A stretch of DNA of 64,000 bases, from NCBI RefSeq assembly GCF_026278245.1, contig NZ_CP111079.1:1676501-1740500 (forward strand), read 5' to 3'. This stretch comes from Pontibacter kalidii. GTDB taxonomy: Bacteria; Bacteroidota; Bacteroidia; Cytophagales; Hymenobacteraceae. The translations under genes were made by a program, and so were the position numbers. Below are positions 33,653-45,646 of this stretch, one piece after another. How positions within the stretch are numbered: position 1 is the stretch's first letter; the number at the start of each line of letters is the position of its first letter. The notes under the pieces are model-generated. The model did no database searches and was not told where the DNA came from. It saw only the letters and a list, made by a program, of their open reading frames with translations.

Positions 33653-36421
33653 ATGTCAGAGTATAATTTCAGTCAGATTGAGAAAAAGTGGCAGCGCTAC
33701 TGGGAAGAAAACCAGACCTTTAAAGCCACGGCCACCAGTGATAAACCGAAGTACTACGCCCTGGACATGTTCCCCTACCCTTCCGGAGCCGGACTGCATG
33801 TGGGCCACCCGCTCGGTTACATCGCCTCTGACATCGTGAGCCGCTACAAGCGCCTGAAAGGGTTTAACGTGCTGCACCCGATGGGTTTCGATGCCTTTGG
33901 CCTGCCTGCCGAGCAGTATGCTATCCAGACTGGGCAACACCCGGCTATTACGACCGAGCAAAACATCAAACGCTATGTGGAGCAGCTGAAGAACATCGGT
34001 TTCTCCTACGACTGGGAGCGCGAGATCCGCACATCCGAGCCGAACTACTACAAATGGACGCAGTGGATCTTCATGCAGCTGTTCAACAGCTACTACAACT
34101 ACAGCACCGATAAAGCTGAACCGATAGATGCCCTGGTGCGTGTGTTTGAGCTGAGCGGTAATGAGCAGGTAAACGCTGCCTGCGATGAAGACACCCCGGC
34201 TTTCTCCTCAGAGGACTGGAATAACTTCAACGAACAGCAGAGATCGGAGATGCTGCTGAAGTATAGACTGACTTACGTAGCCGAAGCCGTGGTAAACTGG
34301 TGCCCTGCCCTAGGCACGGTACTGGCCAACGATGAAGTTGTTGGCGGCGTGTCGGAGCGCGGCGGCTACCCGGTGGAGCGCAAGAAAATGCGCCAGTGGA
34401 TGATGCGTATCACAGCCTACGCGGAGCGCCTGCTCCAGGGACTGGAAAATATAGACTGGCCCGAGCCGATCAAGGAAATGCAGCGCAACTGGATCGGGAA
34501 ATCCGTAGGTGCCGAACTGGATTTCTCCATTGAAGGTGCTGAGGATAAGATCAAGGTATTCACGACCCGTATCGATACCATTTTCGGGGTTTCGTTTGTG
34601 GTGCTGGCGCCGGAGCATGAACTGGTGGAGCAGATCACGACAGATGCACAGCGCGCTGCTGTGGAAGAGTATGTTACCGTGGCCAAAAACCGATCAGAGC
34701 GTGAGCGCATGACGGACGTGAAGACAGTAAGCGGCGTGTTCACGGGCGCTTATGCCATCAACCCGCTTTCCGGCGAGAAAGTACAGATCTGGATTGCTGA
34801 TTACGTGCTGGCCGGTTACGGCACAGGAGCCGTCATGGCCGTTCCGGGTCACGATAGCCGCGACTATGCCTTTGCCAAGCACTTCGGTCTGCCGATTCCG
34901 CAGGTAGTGGAGGGCGGCAACATTGAGGAGGAGGCCTATGCCGGCAAAGAAGGCAAGATCATCAACTCCGGTTTCCTGAACGGGCTGGAGGTGAAGGAGG
35001 CGATAAAAGCAGGTATAGCCAGAGCCGAGGAAATGGGCGTAGGCAAAGGCCGCACACAGTACCGCATGCGCGACGCCGTGTTCAGCCGCCAGCGCTATTG
35101 GGGTGAGCCGGTGCCGGTATACTTTAAAGACGGCGTGCCGCACCTGATCAAGGAGGACGAGCTGCCGCTGGAGCTGCCAAAGATCGATGCTTACCTGCCA
35201 ACTGAAACCGGTGAGCCGCCACTAGGCCGCGCCGTAGACTGGAAGTACAACGGGCAGTATGAGTATGAGCTGAGCACCATGCCAGGCTGGGCGGGCAGCA
35301 GCTGGTACTGGTACCGCTACATGGACCCGCACAACGACAAGGCTTTTGCCGATAAAGACATCATCGAATATTGGCGCAGCGTAGACTTGTACATCGGCGG
35401 ATCGGAGCACGCTACAGGCCACCTGTTGTACTCCCGCTTCTGGAACAAGTTCATGTTCGACCTGGGCGTGGTAGTAGAACAGGAGCCGTTCAAAAAGCTC
35501 ATCAACCAAGGTATGATCCAGGGCCGCTCTAACTTCGTGTACCGCATCAACGGCACTAACAAGTATGTTTCTTTTGGTTTGAAAGATCAATACGATACAT
35601 CTCCCCTTCACGTGGATGTGAACATCGTGGAGAATGACGTGCTGGACCTGGAAGCTTTCAGAAACTGGCGGCCGGAGAACGCCGATGCGGAGTTTATACT
35701 GGAAGACGGCAAGTATAACGTGGGCGTGGAGATCGAGAAGATGTCGAAGTCGAAGTATAACGTGGTGAACCCGGATGACCTGGTAGAGAAAATGGGGGCC
35801 GATACGCTGCGCATGTACGAGATGTTTTTGGGGCCGCTGGAGCAGTTCAAGCCCTGGAACACCAACGGCATGGACGGCGTGCACAAATTCCTGAAGAAGT
35901 ACTGGAAACTGTTCTTCGACAAGGAAGGCAACCTGCAGGTAACTGACGAGCAACCGACGGCCGAGGAACTCAAGTCGCTGCATAAGACGATCAAGAAGGT
36001 GGAGGAAGACATCGAGCGTTTCTCGTTCAACACCTCTGTCTCTACCTTTATGATCTGCGTGAATGAGCTGAGCCAGCTCAAGTGCCACAAGCGCGCCATC
36101 CTGGAGCCGCTCACGGTGATCCTCTCCCCTTACGCGCCGCACATTACCGAGGAGCTTTGGGAGCAACTGGGCCACACAGAGAGTATCAGCCACGCCGCCT
36201 TCCCGCAATGGAAGGAAGAGTACCTGGTGGAAAACACGTTTGAGTACCCGGTATCAGTGAACGGCAAGATGCGCGCCAAGCTCACTTTTGCGCTGGATAC
36301 TCCCCGTGAAGAGATAGAGAAGGCCGTTTTGGCAGAGGAGCAGGTCACCAAGTTCTTTGATGGAAAAGCACCAAAGAAACTCATTATCGTGCCTAACAAA
36401 ATCATTAATGTGGTAGTATAA
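33653..36421 (+). CDS. leuS: leucyl-tRNA synthetase
   Basis: LeuRS charges tRNA-Leu with leucine. The 922-residue class I synthetase has the HIGH-type motif HVGH at residues 49-52 ([15 protein letters not shown]), a CP1 editing domain with [23 protein letters not shown] and the conserved [19 protein letters not shown], and KMSKS at about 696-700 followed by [31 protein letters not shown]. The C-terminal anticodon-binding and tRNA-contact domains are complete. Unusually, the KMSKS-adjacent codons include an AAGTATA motif. The ATG at 33653 follows a repeat-rich spacer; a terminator hairpin lies 30 bp downstream. The call is certain. Confidence 0.98.
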   Translation: MSEYNFSQIEKKWQRYWEENQTFKATATSDKPKYYALDMFPYPSGAGLHVGHPLGYIASDIVSRYKRLKGFNVLHPMGFDAFGLPAEQYAIQTGQHPAITTEQNIKRYVEQLKNIGFSYDWEREIRTSEPNYYKWTQWIFMQLFNSYYNYSTDKAEPIDALVRVFELSGNEQVNAACDEDTPAFSSEDWNNFNEQQRSEMLLKYRLTYVAEAVVNWCPALGTVLANDEVVGGVSERGGYPVERKKMRQWMMRITAYAERLLQGLENIDWPEPIKEMQRNWIGKSVGAELDFSIEGAEDKIKVFTTRIDTIFGVSFVVLAPEHELVEQITTDAQRAAVEEYVTVAKNRSERERMTDVKTVSGVFTGAYAINPLSGEKVQIWIADYVLAGYGTGAVMAVPGHDSRDYAFAKHFGLPIPQVVEGGNIEEEAYAGKEGKIINSGFLNGLEVKEAIKAGIARAEEMGVGKGRTQYRMRDAVFSRQRYWGEPVPVYFKDGVPHLIKEDELPLELPKIDAYLPTETGEPPLGRAVDWKYNGQYEYELSTMPGWAGSSWYWYRYMDPHNDKAFADKDIIEYWRSVDLYIGGSEHATGHLLYSRFWNKFMFDLGVVVEQEPFKKLINQGMIQGRSNFVYRINGTNKYVSFGLKDQYDTSPLHVDVNIVENDVLDLEAFRNWRPENADAEFILEDGKYNVGVEIEKMSKSKYNVVNPDDLVEKMGADTLRMYEMFLGPLEQFKPWNTNGMDGVHKFLKKYWKLFFDKEGNLQVTDEQPTAEELKSLHKTIKKVEEDIERFSFNTSVSTFMICVNELSQLKCHKRAILEPLTVILSPYAPHITEELWEQLGHTESISHAAFPQWKEEYLVENTFEYPVSVNGKMRAKLTFALDTPREEIEKAVLAEEQVTKFFDGKAPKKLIIVPNKIINVVV

Positions 36422-36448
36422 ACTATCCCCATTACCAACTAACGAAGC

Positions 36449-36487
36449 AAAAAGCCGCTGCAGCTATTAAAAGCTGGGCGGTTTTTT
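36449..36487 (+). terminator. intrinsic terminator after leuS
   Basis: AAAAAGCCGCTGCAGCT pairs imperfectly with AGCTGGGCGGTTTTTT around ATTAAA. The T run is strong. Confidence 0.78.
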
Positions 36488-36556
36488 GGCTTCTGTAGTT
36501 CCCCTGTAAAACTTCTGCATCCGCTATATCCGTAGAGTAGGTAAAGCCCTTTAGCC

Positions 36557-37405
36557 ATGCTGCGTATACTTGTACCCACCGATTTCTCAGACACGGCCTA
36601 TGCTGCCATGCGCACCGCCTTGCAACTGGCCCGAAGCTACCATGCGGAAGTCACTTTTCTGCATGCCATGGAGCGACCGATGGTGCCGGCCGCCACGCCG
36701 CAGGAAGTATACTACAGCATTCTCCAGGCGGCGCAACAGGAACTGGGGCAACGGCTGCAGCAACTAAGTCAGCAGCTTCACCAGGAGCTGGACCTGCGCC
36801 CGAAGGAGGTGACGAGAAGAGTGCAGATCCTCCCTACCCCGGTTTCCAACACTGTACTTCAGCTTATCAGAGACAACAGTATAAACCTGGTTGTGATGGG
36901 GAGCAGCGGCGTGAGCAGCCTAAAAAAGTTTTTCATGGGCAGCAATACGGCCGAGATGATCCGCATCACCACCGTGCCGCTCCTGATCGTTCCTGCCCGC
37001 TATGCTTTCCGGGGATTCAAAAGTATAACCGTGGTCATCAGGGCGAAGCGCTTCGGCAACAGGCCGGGCTTATCCATCCTGGACAGGTTGTCACATACGT
37101 TCAGCGCCTCGGTTTATTTTCTTTTTATTTTGGATGAGGATGGTCAGGCGAGAGACTCCCTACCCCTGGCAGAATCGGCGGAGCTGGTGAACGGGTTAAA
37201 TTACGAAATCATCCCTATCCGCAAGAATAGTAAAAACGAGGAGCTGGAGCAGCACCTGCAAAAGACCAACACAGACCTGCTGGTATGGCTTCCAAGGCAA
37301 GTTGGTGGCTGGGGCGACTCGCTTTCAGAAGGTTTTACAGAGGAAATAGCCTACAAGGCGAGGCTGCCGCTGCTGGTGATACCGCACCTGGACGAGGAAG
37401 AATAA
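36557..37405 (+). CDS. universal stress protein (tandem UspA domains)
   Basis: This 282-residue protein has two Usp domains. The first (1-150) is canonical: ILVPTDFSDTAYAAMRTALQLARSYHAEVTFLHA and the nucleotide-binding NLVVMGSSGVSSLKKFFMGSNTAEMIRITTVPLLIVP with the G-x2-G-x9-G(S/T) pattern, so it probably binds ATP. The second (155-282) is divergent and lacks that pattern. This two-domain form is usual in Bacteroidota. It lies 64 bp upstream of the remains of a Kef-type antiporter, an association that may once have been functional. Cytoplasmic. Confidence 0.92.
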   Translation: MLRILVPTDFSDTAYAAMRTALQLARSYHAEVTFLHAMERPMVPAATPQEVYYSILQAAQQELGQRLQQLSQQLHQELDLRPKEVTRRVQILPTPVSNTVLQLIRDNSINLVVMGSSGVSSLKKFFMGSNTAEMIRITTVPLLIVPARYAFRGFKSITVVIRAKRFGNRPGLSILDRLSHTFSASVYFLFILDEDGQARDSLPLAESAELVNGLNYEIIPIRKNSKNEELEQHLQKTNTDLLVWLPRQVGGWGDSLSEGFTEEIAYKARLPLLVIPHLDEEE

Positions 37406-37469
37406 AAGGGGCGCCATAGAAGAAGTACTGAGCCAGAATTCCTTCTACTAATTTACCCTTATACTTTTG

Positions 37470-38708
37470 ATGGCAGCAGTATTCGCAGCCATTGGACTGC
37501 TGCTACGACAGCCGCTGATTGCTGTCTTTATTGCCGTCGGTTTACTTGCTGGGCCTTCCGGACTCAACCTCGTTTCTTCTACCGATAAAACTACCTCCTT
37601 TCCGATCTGGGCATTGCCTTCCCCCTGTTTGTAGTGGGCCTGAAGCTGGACCTGAACCTGATTCTGATCCGCTCCATGGGCAAAGGGAACCTGATGACGG
37701 GGCTTGGGCAGGTCATCTTCACATCCGTTACAGGGTATGCCATAGGCATAGCCCTTGGCTACAATATGGCCGGAATGTTGGCCAAGTGATTGGGGTTATA
37801 CTGGTGATCGGACTGCTGATGGTGCCTATGTTATACCCAGGCATAGTGCAGTACCTGGCCAGCTCGCAGGAGCTGCTGGTGCTGTTTGCCATTGCCTGGG
37901 CGGTGGCCCTGGCCTCTACCCAGTACCGCAACGTCATCAGCGGCCGCCTCGTCGGCATCCGCGATTTCCTGCTGCTGTTCTCTTCATACACCTCGACCTC
38001 CAGCTTATTAGCGGACAGGTAGTGCCTGCGCTGCTTTTCTCACTCTTTGTACTGGTGGGCAACCCCTTATTGTGATGATCATTATGGGCCTGATGGATTA
38101 CCGGAAAACATCAGCTTCCTGGCCAAGGCTGAGACTACATCTCCCCTGACATAGTAGGATTGATTACGCGTGCTTGTTTGATAACCATAGGTCTATCTAC
38201 GTACATGATCATCAACTCGTAACTCTTGTTCGCCTTCCTGTCGCCGGTGCTGGGTGTTTTTGAGTGAGGCATACCTGTTGCCGAACAGTCTGCCCTGCCA
38301 GAGCATGCGCAGTACGTCATTATACTTTTCGGCCTGGGCCGGTTTGGCGGGAACCTTGCGCTGGAGCTTCAGAAATACGGCTATACTGTGTTGGCTGTGG
38401 ACTTTGACCCGAGCATGATCAGTTACTGGCAGAAAAAGAAGCTGCCGGCGCAATACGGCGACATGGAAGACCCGGTGCTGCCGGGCCACCTGTGCTACCC
38501 GGGAAGGATAGCGGTGACGGCGCACCGCGCCTCCGATGCCCTCTTGCTGCAGGAGGAAAATGAGCACGTGCTGGTGCTGCTGCCCTTCTCAGACGCCGCC
38601 GAAACAGTTGCAAGCAAACTTTTCAATACAGCGGGCTCGGGCATGGCCCAGAAAACAGAAAGGTGGCAGAAGAAGCCGGGGCCTCTCCTGCCACCTCCGT
38701 TTGCCTAA
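37470..38708 (+). pseudogene. degraded Kef-type K+/H+ antiporter with TrkA-N domain
   Basis: Pieces of one ancestral protein are spread over all three frames. An N-terminal membrane part (AAIGLLLRQPLIAVFIAVGLLAGPSGLNL from 37470) is followed in another frame by DLGIAFPLFVVGLKLDLNLILIRSMGKGNL. In a third frame come VIGVILVIGLLMVPMLYP and VLFAIAWAVALASTQYRNVISGRLVGIRDFLLLF, then LISGQVVPALLFSLFVLVGNPL. Finally a RCK/TrkA-N Rossmann part, VIILFGLGRFGGNLALELQKYGYTVLAVDFDPSMI, follows at about 38310-38440. Several frameshifts and in-frame stops lie between them (for example TAA near 38220, TGA near 38263), and the total is shorter than a complete KefB-like protein, so pieces are also deleted. It is a clear, multiply broken pseudogene. 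Confidence 0.88.
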
Positions 38709-38742
38709 GGTGGGTAAGGTTAGTAAAGTTCAGGGTATAGAA

Positions 38743-39243
38743 TTATGCGGTGGCTTCTTCTAAAGCAGCCACTCTTTCTTCGGTTGTGGTAATAGATTCC
38801 CGTACTTTGGAGAGCAGCTCCACCAGGGTAGCGGCTTCTTCCTCCGTAAGGCCCTGCAGCATGGCATCCAGCTGGTAGAGCTCCTTGTCAATGCCGGATA
38901 ATATGGCTAAGCCCTCACTGGAGATGAGGATGTTTACCAGGCGCTTGTCAGTTGGGTTCTGTGTTACGGTGACATAGCCTTTGGCGTTCAGGCGGCTGAC
39001 AAGGCGGGAGGCGTCGGACATTTTGTCCAGCATCTTTTCGCGCAGAAACGAGGTGGAGACAGGCTTTGGAAACTGGTCTCTCAGAATGCGCAACGCATTA
39101 TATTGCTGGCTGGTAATGGTGTGTTTCTTAAAGAAGCTCTCATACCCGTTGCTGAGAAAGCCACAGGTATAAAGCAGGCTCATACTTGCCTTTTGCCATT
39201 CATTCCGGAAGGCACCGATGCTAAGTTGACTGTTAAGGTTCAT
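38743..39243 (-). CDS. MarR family transcriptional regulator
   Basis: This is a 166-residue winged-helix repressor-type protein. The fold is visible as LLYTCGFLSNGYESFFKKHTITSQQYNALRILRDQF, the recognition helix region STSFLREKMLDKMSDASRLVSRLNAKGYVTVTQNPTDKRLVNILIS with the MarR wing DKR, and a dimerisation helix at the C-terminus. A perfect 10-bp inverted repeat lies 19-54 bp upstream, suggesting autoregulation. The target gene is unknown; the nearest gene on the other side is the broken antiporter. The start ATG at 39243 is the only good one. Confidence 0.93.
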   Translation of the reverse strand: MNLNSQLSIGAFRNEWQKASMSLLYTCGFLSNGYESFFKKHTITSQQYNALRILRDQFPKPVSTSFLREKMLDKMSDASRLVSRLNAKGYVTVTQNPTDKRLVNILISSEGLAILSGIDKELYQLDAMLQGLTEEEAATLVELLSKVRESITTTEERVAALEEATA

Positions 39244-39261
39244 ATTTGTGTTAAGGTGAGT

Positions 39262-39297
39262 TTTACCAATTATAAGAAAAAAAACCCAATTGGTAAA
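39262..39297. promoter_or_regulatory. candidate MarR operator
   Basis: TTTACCAATT (39262-39271) and AATTGGTAAA (39288-39297) are perfect complements with 16 nt between, directly upstream of the MarR-family gene. The spacing and position suit an autoregulatory operator; this is inferred. Confidence 0.6.
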
Positions 39298-39436
39298 CCC
39301 TTAGCACAATAAATAAATAGGAAAAACGTTATTTAAGATAAAAATATATTAAGGATCAGTAGTTTAGCCTTGCAACATCGATGTAATCACACTGACTCAT
39401 AATAACTTAGCTTACGGAATTTCATCCCGCCACTTT

Positions 39437-39799
39437 TCAGGCTACATCCAGCCCCAGCTCCTGCCGCTGCGTTTTCTTCAATTTGCTTGCCACCAGCTCA
39501 TAGGAATCATCCGTCCACTGCTTCAAAAGGGTATCGGGAAGGCCGGCTTCCGGCAGCACGGTGTTCCAGTGCATTTTGCTCATGTGGTAGCCAGGTTTTA
39601 CCTGCGGGTACTGCTCGCGTAACTCCACCGCCTTTTCCGGCGCGCACTTCAGGTTAATGCCGTTTGCATATTCAGCGATGCTGCACAGCGCAAATATTTT
39701 ACCGCATACCTTAAATACAAGCGTATCCTCGTCAAAAGGTGTTTCCTCGGTAGTTCCTGCCTTGGCCAGGCAATAATCCCGAAATTCCTCTATATTCAT
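39437..39799 (-). CDS. MmcQ/YjbR family protein
   Basis: This 120-residue protein of the MmcQ/YjbR (CyaY-like fold, DUF419) family has the signature FRDYCLAKAGTTEETPFDEDTLVFKVCGKIFALC near its N-terminus, INLKCAPEKAVELREQYPQVKPGYHMSKMHWNTVLPE in the middle, and a DDSYELVASKL end. Predicted to bind DNA by homology, but no target is known. Cytoplasmic. The start at 39799 is followed closely, on the same strand upstream, by the 55-residue DUF6728 gene, so they may be co-transcribed. Confidence 0.92.
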   Translation of the reverse strand: MNIEEFRDYCLAKAGTTEETPFDEDTLVFKVCGKIFALCSIAEYANGINLKCAPEKAVELREQYPQVKPGYHMSKMHWNTVLPEAGLPDTLLKQWTDDSYELVASKLKKTQRQELGLDVA

Positions 39800-39805
39800 G
39801 CAGTT

Positions 39806-39973
39806 TTAGAGGTGCTTGATGATAAAGTAGATCATGGCGGCCAGGAACATCAGGATAGATATTTTATTGATGGTGTGCATGGCGCGCAGGTTAAAGTTGG
39901 TTTTGCGGCTGGGGTCCTTCTTCCGAAAAAAATAGGTCGCCACTTCCGACAGGTTAAAAAGTCCCTTTTTCAT
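39806..39973 (-). CDS. DUF6728-like mini membrane protein, 55 aa
   Basis: This small gene reads MKKGLFNLSEVATYFFR on the minus strand, continues KKDPSRKTNFNLRAMHTINKIS, and ends ILMFLAAMIYFIIKHL, with the stop at 39806. The conserved-looking FFRKKDPSRKTNFNLR...HxINKIS core followed by one C-terminal transmembrane helix is what I associate with DUF6728 proteins of Bacteroidota. Function unknown. It sits 7 bp before the MmcQ start on the same strand and likely shares its transcript. At 55 residues it is easily missed in automated calls. Confidence 0.78.
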   Translation of the reverse strand: MKKGLFNLSEVATYFFRKKDPSRKTNFNLRAMHTINKISILMFLAAMIYFIIKHL

Positions 39974-40077
39974 AATACATTGGAGTTTTGGGTATGCGGG
40001 AAAGTATAGAAGTGCCTTCTGGGTGCTCTCCTGCAGGTGTTCATGTTATAGTTTATACTTCAGATGGAGAAAAAACA

Positions 40078-42078
40078 CTATACTTCCTCCTCTAGTCGCA
40101 CCGGCTCAATCCAGCGGTTATCCTCGCGTATCAGCTCAATCAGCTCATCCACGGCACGGTCAGCCGGCACCGATTTCTTTACCACCGTCTGCCCCCGGTA
40201 GAGCGCAATCTTGTCCTTACCCACACCCACATAGCCGTAGTCTGCGTCAGCCATCTCGCCGGGGCCATTTACAATGCAGCCCATAATGCCGATCTTCACG
40301 CCTTTCAGGTGGTCGGTGCGCTTGCGGATCATGGCAGTGGTTTCCTGCAGGTCGAACAAGGTACGGCCGCAGCTCGGACAGCTGATGTACTCTGTTTTGC
40401 TCATGCGCGTGCGGGCGGCCTGCAGTATGCCAAAACCCAGCTTGTTCAGCGTGTCTATGGTCTGCAACTCCTCCTGCTTCTCCTGCACTGGCAGTAGTTC
40501 CGTGCTCAGCAGCACACCGTCGCCTAAGCCGTCTATCAGCAATCCACCCACATCCGTGGCGGCATACAGTTGCACCTGGTCCGGCGTCAACGCCCCATAC
40601 TCCCGCTTTATGATGCAGGGTGCCTGCACGCCGTTGTTCATCAGGCGGATAAAGCACTTGCGCAATTCGGGCATGGCATGCTCATTTTGCGTGTGCAACA
40701 CAAGTACGGCCGTGTTGTCCTTTTTAAGCGCCTCCATCAGCTCCGGCGTGATGTCATGCACAGAGGCAAGTATAAAGTTCAGACTGCTGTGCCGCTCAGC
40801 GCCGCCCAGGTATACTTCAGTGCTCATCAGCGGGTGGAGGTTTTCTCGCTGCGCTGCCTGCTGCCAGGCAGTATAATTCACGATCTCCTTCAGGCCGTTT
40901 GGCAGCATAAACGAGATCGGGTTATTACCTGTATAAATGTAGTCGGCGCCCAGGTCGTTCATGTTGAACTTGTCGAGCAGCATAGAGTAGAGATGGCCTA
41001 CGGCTTTCAGGTCGGCGTATTTTACATCGCTGAGGCGGCTCAGATCGGCTACCACCCGCGGCACGTTCAGCCCTCCCAGGTTCTCCACCTCCCCTGTTTC
41101 GCGGCGGTGATACTGGTACGGGTTAATCGGGTTGGTGCACAGGGGTTTGATGGGCTGCGCCTTTTCGGCACGGTACGTATAACGGTCTATCAGCGCCTGC
41201 GCCACGGGTGCCTCCGCCTCGGGAGCCTCGGTCAGCGACACGCGCACGGTATCACCTAGTCCATCTTCCAGTAAAGTGCCTATACCCACGGCGGATTTAA
41301 TGCGGCCATCCTCGGCTTCACCGGCCTCGGTTACGCCCAGGTGCAGCGGGTACGGCTGCAGCCCCTCCTCCTCCAGCTTTTGCACCAGCAAGCGGTAGGC
41401 CTGCACCATCACCTGCGTGTTAGAGGCCTTCATGGAGATCACGATATCATAGTAGCCTTCGTCCTCGCAGATGCGGATAAACTCCAGCGCGCTTTCCACC
41501 ATGCCCAGCGGGGTATCCCCATAGCGGCTCAGGATACGGTCAGACAGGGAGCCGTGGTTGGTACCGATACGCATGGCCGTGCCGTGCTCTTTGCAGATGC
41601 GCACCAGCGGCACAAAACGCTTCCGGATCCTGTCCAGCTCCGCCTGGTAGGTGTCGTCGTTATAGGTTATTACTTCAAACTTCTTCTTATCGGCATAATT
41701 GCCCGGATTCACGCGCACCTTCTCCACAATGCGGGCAGCCACCTCGGCGGCGTTCGGGGTAAAGTGTATGTCGGCGACAAGGGGGGCGTTGTAACCGCGC
41801 CTGCGCAGCTCATCTTTGATATGCTGCAGGTTCTCAGCCTCTTTTATACTTGGCGCCGTAATACGGATGTACTCACAGCCGGCTTCGATCATTCGGATGC
41901 ATTGCTCCACCGAGCCCATCGTATCCATGGTATCCACGGTGGTCATCGACTGCACCCGGATCGGGTAATCCCCGCCCAGCGGCACTCCACCGATATTCAC
42001 CACGCGCGATTTGCGGCGCTTATACTCTACCAGGCTCGGACAGTAAGAATTCATTATATTTTCCAGTTGACATTCCAT
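40078..42078 (-). CDS. ispG: (E)-4-hydroxy-3-methylbut-2-enyl-diphosphate synthase, long form
   Basis: IspG (GcpE) converts MEcPP to HMBPP in the MEP isoprenoid pathway using a 4Fe-4S cluster. The N-terminal TIM barrel shows VNIGGVPLGGDYPIRVQSMTTVDTMD and IRITAPSIKEAENL; the C-terminal reductase-like domain carries the cluster ligands in ISCPSCGRTLFDL and GIMGCIVNGPGEMADADYGYVG. At 666 residues it is far longer than the E. coli enzyme (about 370), because Bacteroidota carry a central inserted domain (about 270-530), seen here complete. The start could be 42078 (MECQLEN) or the ATG at 42054 (MNSYCPSLVEYKRR), and the second is the more typical N-terminus. Cytoplasmic. Call certain. Confidence 0.96.
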   Translation of the reverse strand: MECQLENIMNSYCPSLVEYKRRKSRVVNIGGVPLGGDYPIRVQSMTTVDTMDTMGSVEQCIRMIEAGCEYIRITAPSIKEAENLQHIKDELRRRGYNAPLVADIHFTPNAAEVAARIVEKVRVNPGNYADKKKFEVITYNDDTYQAELDRIRKRFVPLVRICKEHGTAMRIGTNHGSLSDRILSRYGDTPLGMVESALEFIRICEDEGYYDIVISMKASNTQVMVQAYRLLVQKLEEEGLQPYPLHLGVTEAGEAEDGRIKSAVGIGTLLEDGLGDTVRVSLTEAPEAEAPVAQALIDRYTYRAEKAQPIKPLCTNPINPYQYHRRETGEVENLGGLNVPRVVADLSRLSDVKYADLKAVGHLYSMLLDKFNMNDLGADYIYTGNNPISFMLPNGLKEIVNYTAWQQAAQRENLHPLMSTEVYLGGAERHSSLNFILASVHDITPELMEALKKDNTAVLVLHTQNEHAMPELRKCFIRLMNNGVQAPCIIKREYGALTPDQVQLYAATDVGGLLIDGLGDGVLLSTELLPVQEKQEELQTIDTLNKLGFGILQAARTRMSKTEYISCPSCGRTLFDLQETTAMIRKRTDHLKGVKIGIMGCIVNGPGEMADADYGYVGVGKDKIALYRGQTVVKKSVPADRAVDELIELIREDNRWIEPVRLEEEV

Positions 42079-42226
42079 GCGTATCTTTAACTAAAGTAGC
42101 CGCTGCTTTGTTCAATCGGCAAAATACGTAATTTTCCGTTCAAGCTCCCGCTTCAGGGCTTGATTTCAAAGTATGGGCAGCGACTTATACTTCTCCCTTG
42201 CTTCTTACCTTATCAAATTCAATAAT

Positions 42227-42724
42227 ATGCCTCCTAACATCCTTCCACCTCCCTCCACATCCGCACCACTTGTTATACTGGCCAGCGCGCGCAGGAACAG
42301 CGATACGCAGCTACTGGCTTGCAAGCTTTTGGCCGAACAGAAGTATGAACTGATCAACCTGCTTGATTTCCGGGTAAGCCCTTATACTTACGCAGGCAAG
42401 TATGAGACGGAAGACCAGTTTATAGGTATTGCCAGGCAGCTGCTGCAGCATGAACAGGTTATTTTCGCTACTCCAGTTTACTGGTACAGCATGAGTGGCC
42501 TGCTTAAGAATTTCTTCGACAGGCTTACGGATCTTGTAACGACACAAAAGGAACTTGGCCGAAAGATGGCAGGCAAGAAGGTGCACCTATTGGCGGTAGG
42601 CTCCGACGAGGAGTTGCCCACGGGCTTTGAAGAGCCTTTCCGGTTAACGGCTGCTTATTTTAACATGCATTATACAGGCTGCTATTACTGCCCCACCGCA
42701 CAGCTACGTGTTTCCCCCTCCTAA
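42227..42724 (+). CDS. NAD(P)H-dependent FMN reductase / flavodoxin-like oxidoreductase
   Basis: This 165-residue flavodoxin-fold protein begins APLVILASARRNSDTQLLACKLL, a phosphate-loop typical of NADPH-dependent FMN reductases, and continues with VIFATPVYWYSMSGLLKNFFDRLTDL, the strand-helix that contacts the flavin ring. The frame extends upstream to 42173, but the ATG at 42227 (MPPNILPPP) suits the fold better. The C-terminus is short compared with many homologues. Substrate unknown, probably quinone or FMN reduction. Cytoplasmic. Confidence 0.85.
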   Translation: MPPNILPPPSTSAPLVILASARRNSDTQLLACKLLAEQKYELINLLDFRVSPYTYAGKYETEDQFIGIARQLLQHEQVIFATPVYWYSMSGLLKNFFDRLTDLVTTQKELGRKMAGKKVHLLAVGSDEELPTGFEEPFRLTAAYFNMHYTGCYYCPTAQLRVSPS

Positions 42725-42766
42725 GCAGCAATTTTTACGTAGTACCTGTATACACCCACTTCACCC

Positions 42767-43132
42767 ATGATCTATATGCACCAGTTCATACCCCGAAAAT
42801 CATGGCCGAGGCTGCAGCAACTGCAGCGCTGGGGCCAGCTGCGACAGGAGCAGATGACCCTCGCCTTTTACATCACCAAGGATACCGTACTGCAGTACCT
42901 GCGCCACCAGATAGAGCGCGGCAACTGGCGCGAGGTGCAGGAGGTACTGAAAGGCAAACCCATGACCAAGGCCGGACAGTTTCTCTACCACGAGCTGCGC
43001 GACAAGGTGATCGGCAAGCTGATCATGCGGCTGGGGCTGCGCAAGGTAATCGCCATGGCTCTGGTGATTATTCTGCTCCCGATCATACTTGCCCAGGTGG
43101 CCGGCGAGCTCCTTAGGAGGGTTCGGGACTAA
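42767..43132 (+). CDS. hypothetical protein with C-terminal membrane helix
   Basis: This 121-residue protein has a basic helical N-terminal part (RKSWPRLQQLQRWGQLRQEQMTLAFYITKDTVLQYL), a stretch MTKAGQFLYHELRDKVIGKLIMRLGLRK, and a hydrophobic helix at about 93-112 (VIAMALVIILLPIILAQVAG). The design suggests a tail-anchored inner-membrane protein. I recognise no family. The start could be Met1 or Met4. It faces glnN convergently with a weak hairpin between. Composition and the lack of stops support it as real, but only moderately. Confidence 0.6.
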   Translation: MIYMHQFIPRKSWPRLQQLQRWGQLRQEQMTLAFYITKDTVLQYLRHQIERGNWREVQEVLKGKPMTKAGQFLYHELRDKVIGKLIMRLGLRKVIAMALVIILLPIILAQVAGELLRRVRD

Positions 43133-43138
43133 AGCAGC

Positions 43139-43163
43139 GAAGGCACCCCTGACGGATGCCTTC
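43139..43163. terminator. weak hairpin between convergent genes
   Basis: GAAGGCA and TGCCTTC pair around an 11-nt loop. There is no strong T run on either side, so this is only a possible bidirectional terminator for the 121-aa gene and glnN. Confidence 0.4.
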
Positions 43164-43193
43164 ACTTATTAACCTTAATAAAATAAAATACGC

Positions 43194-45383
<2,190 letters not shown>

Positions 45384-45646
45384 GGGGTTTAGGGTTGGGT
45401 TCAAATGATGTTTCAAATTTAGATACAAAATTCTAAAATCCTGCAGATGCCCCTAATTTTTTAAGGGGTATTTTAAAAATATATTACAAGAGCCATTAAC
45501 ACCCCCTATAAATTAAAGGCTACTTTCGAAAGGACCACCTTGTTTCCTGTACACCCCCTGCTAATTTACCCCTCCCGTTTTTGCCCAAGAACTATCTCCG
45601 GAAATAATCTGTTATGGGAGGCTGACTTATACTTTATATTTGCGCT
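45384..45646. other. divergent promoter region glnN / LTA-synthase-like gene
   Basis: This is a 263-bp AT-rich spacer with no coding frame. It must contain the glnN promoter and, at its right end, a TATATTTG -7 box for the next gene. A C-rich stretch with repeated CACCCCCT words lies at about 45500-45560. No clear operator was found. Confidence 0.6.
45635..45642 (+). promoter_or_regulatory. -7 promoter box TATATTTG, 4 nt before a GTG start
   Basis: TATATTTG matches the Bacteroidota -7 consensus TAnnTTTG. It ends only 4 nt before the GTG at 45647, so transcription would begin at or next to the start codon (leaderless mRNA). A -33 element is not obvious. Confidence 0.55.
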
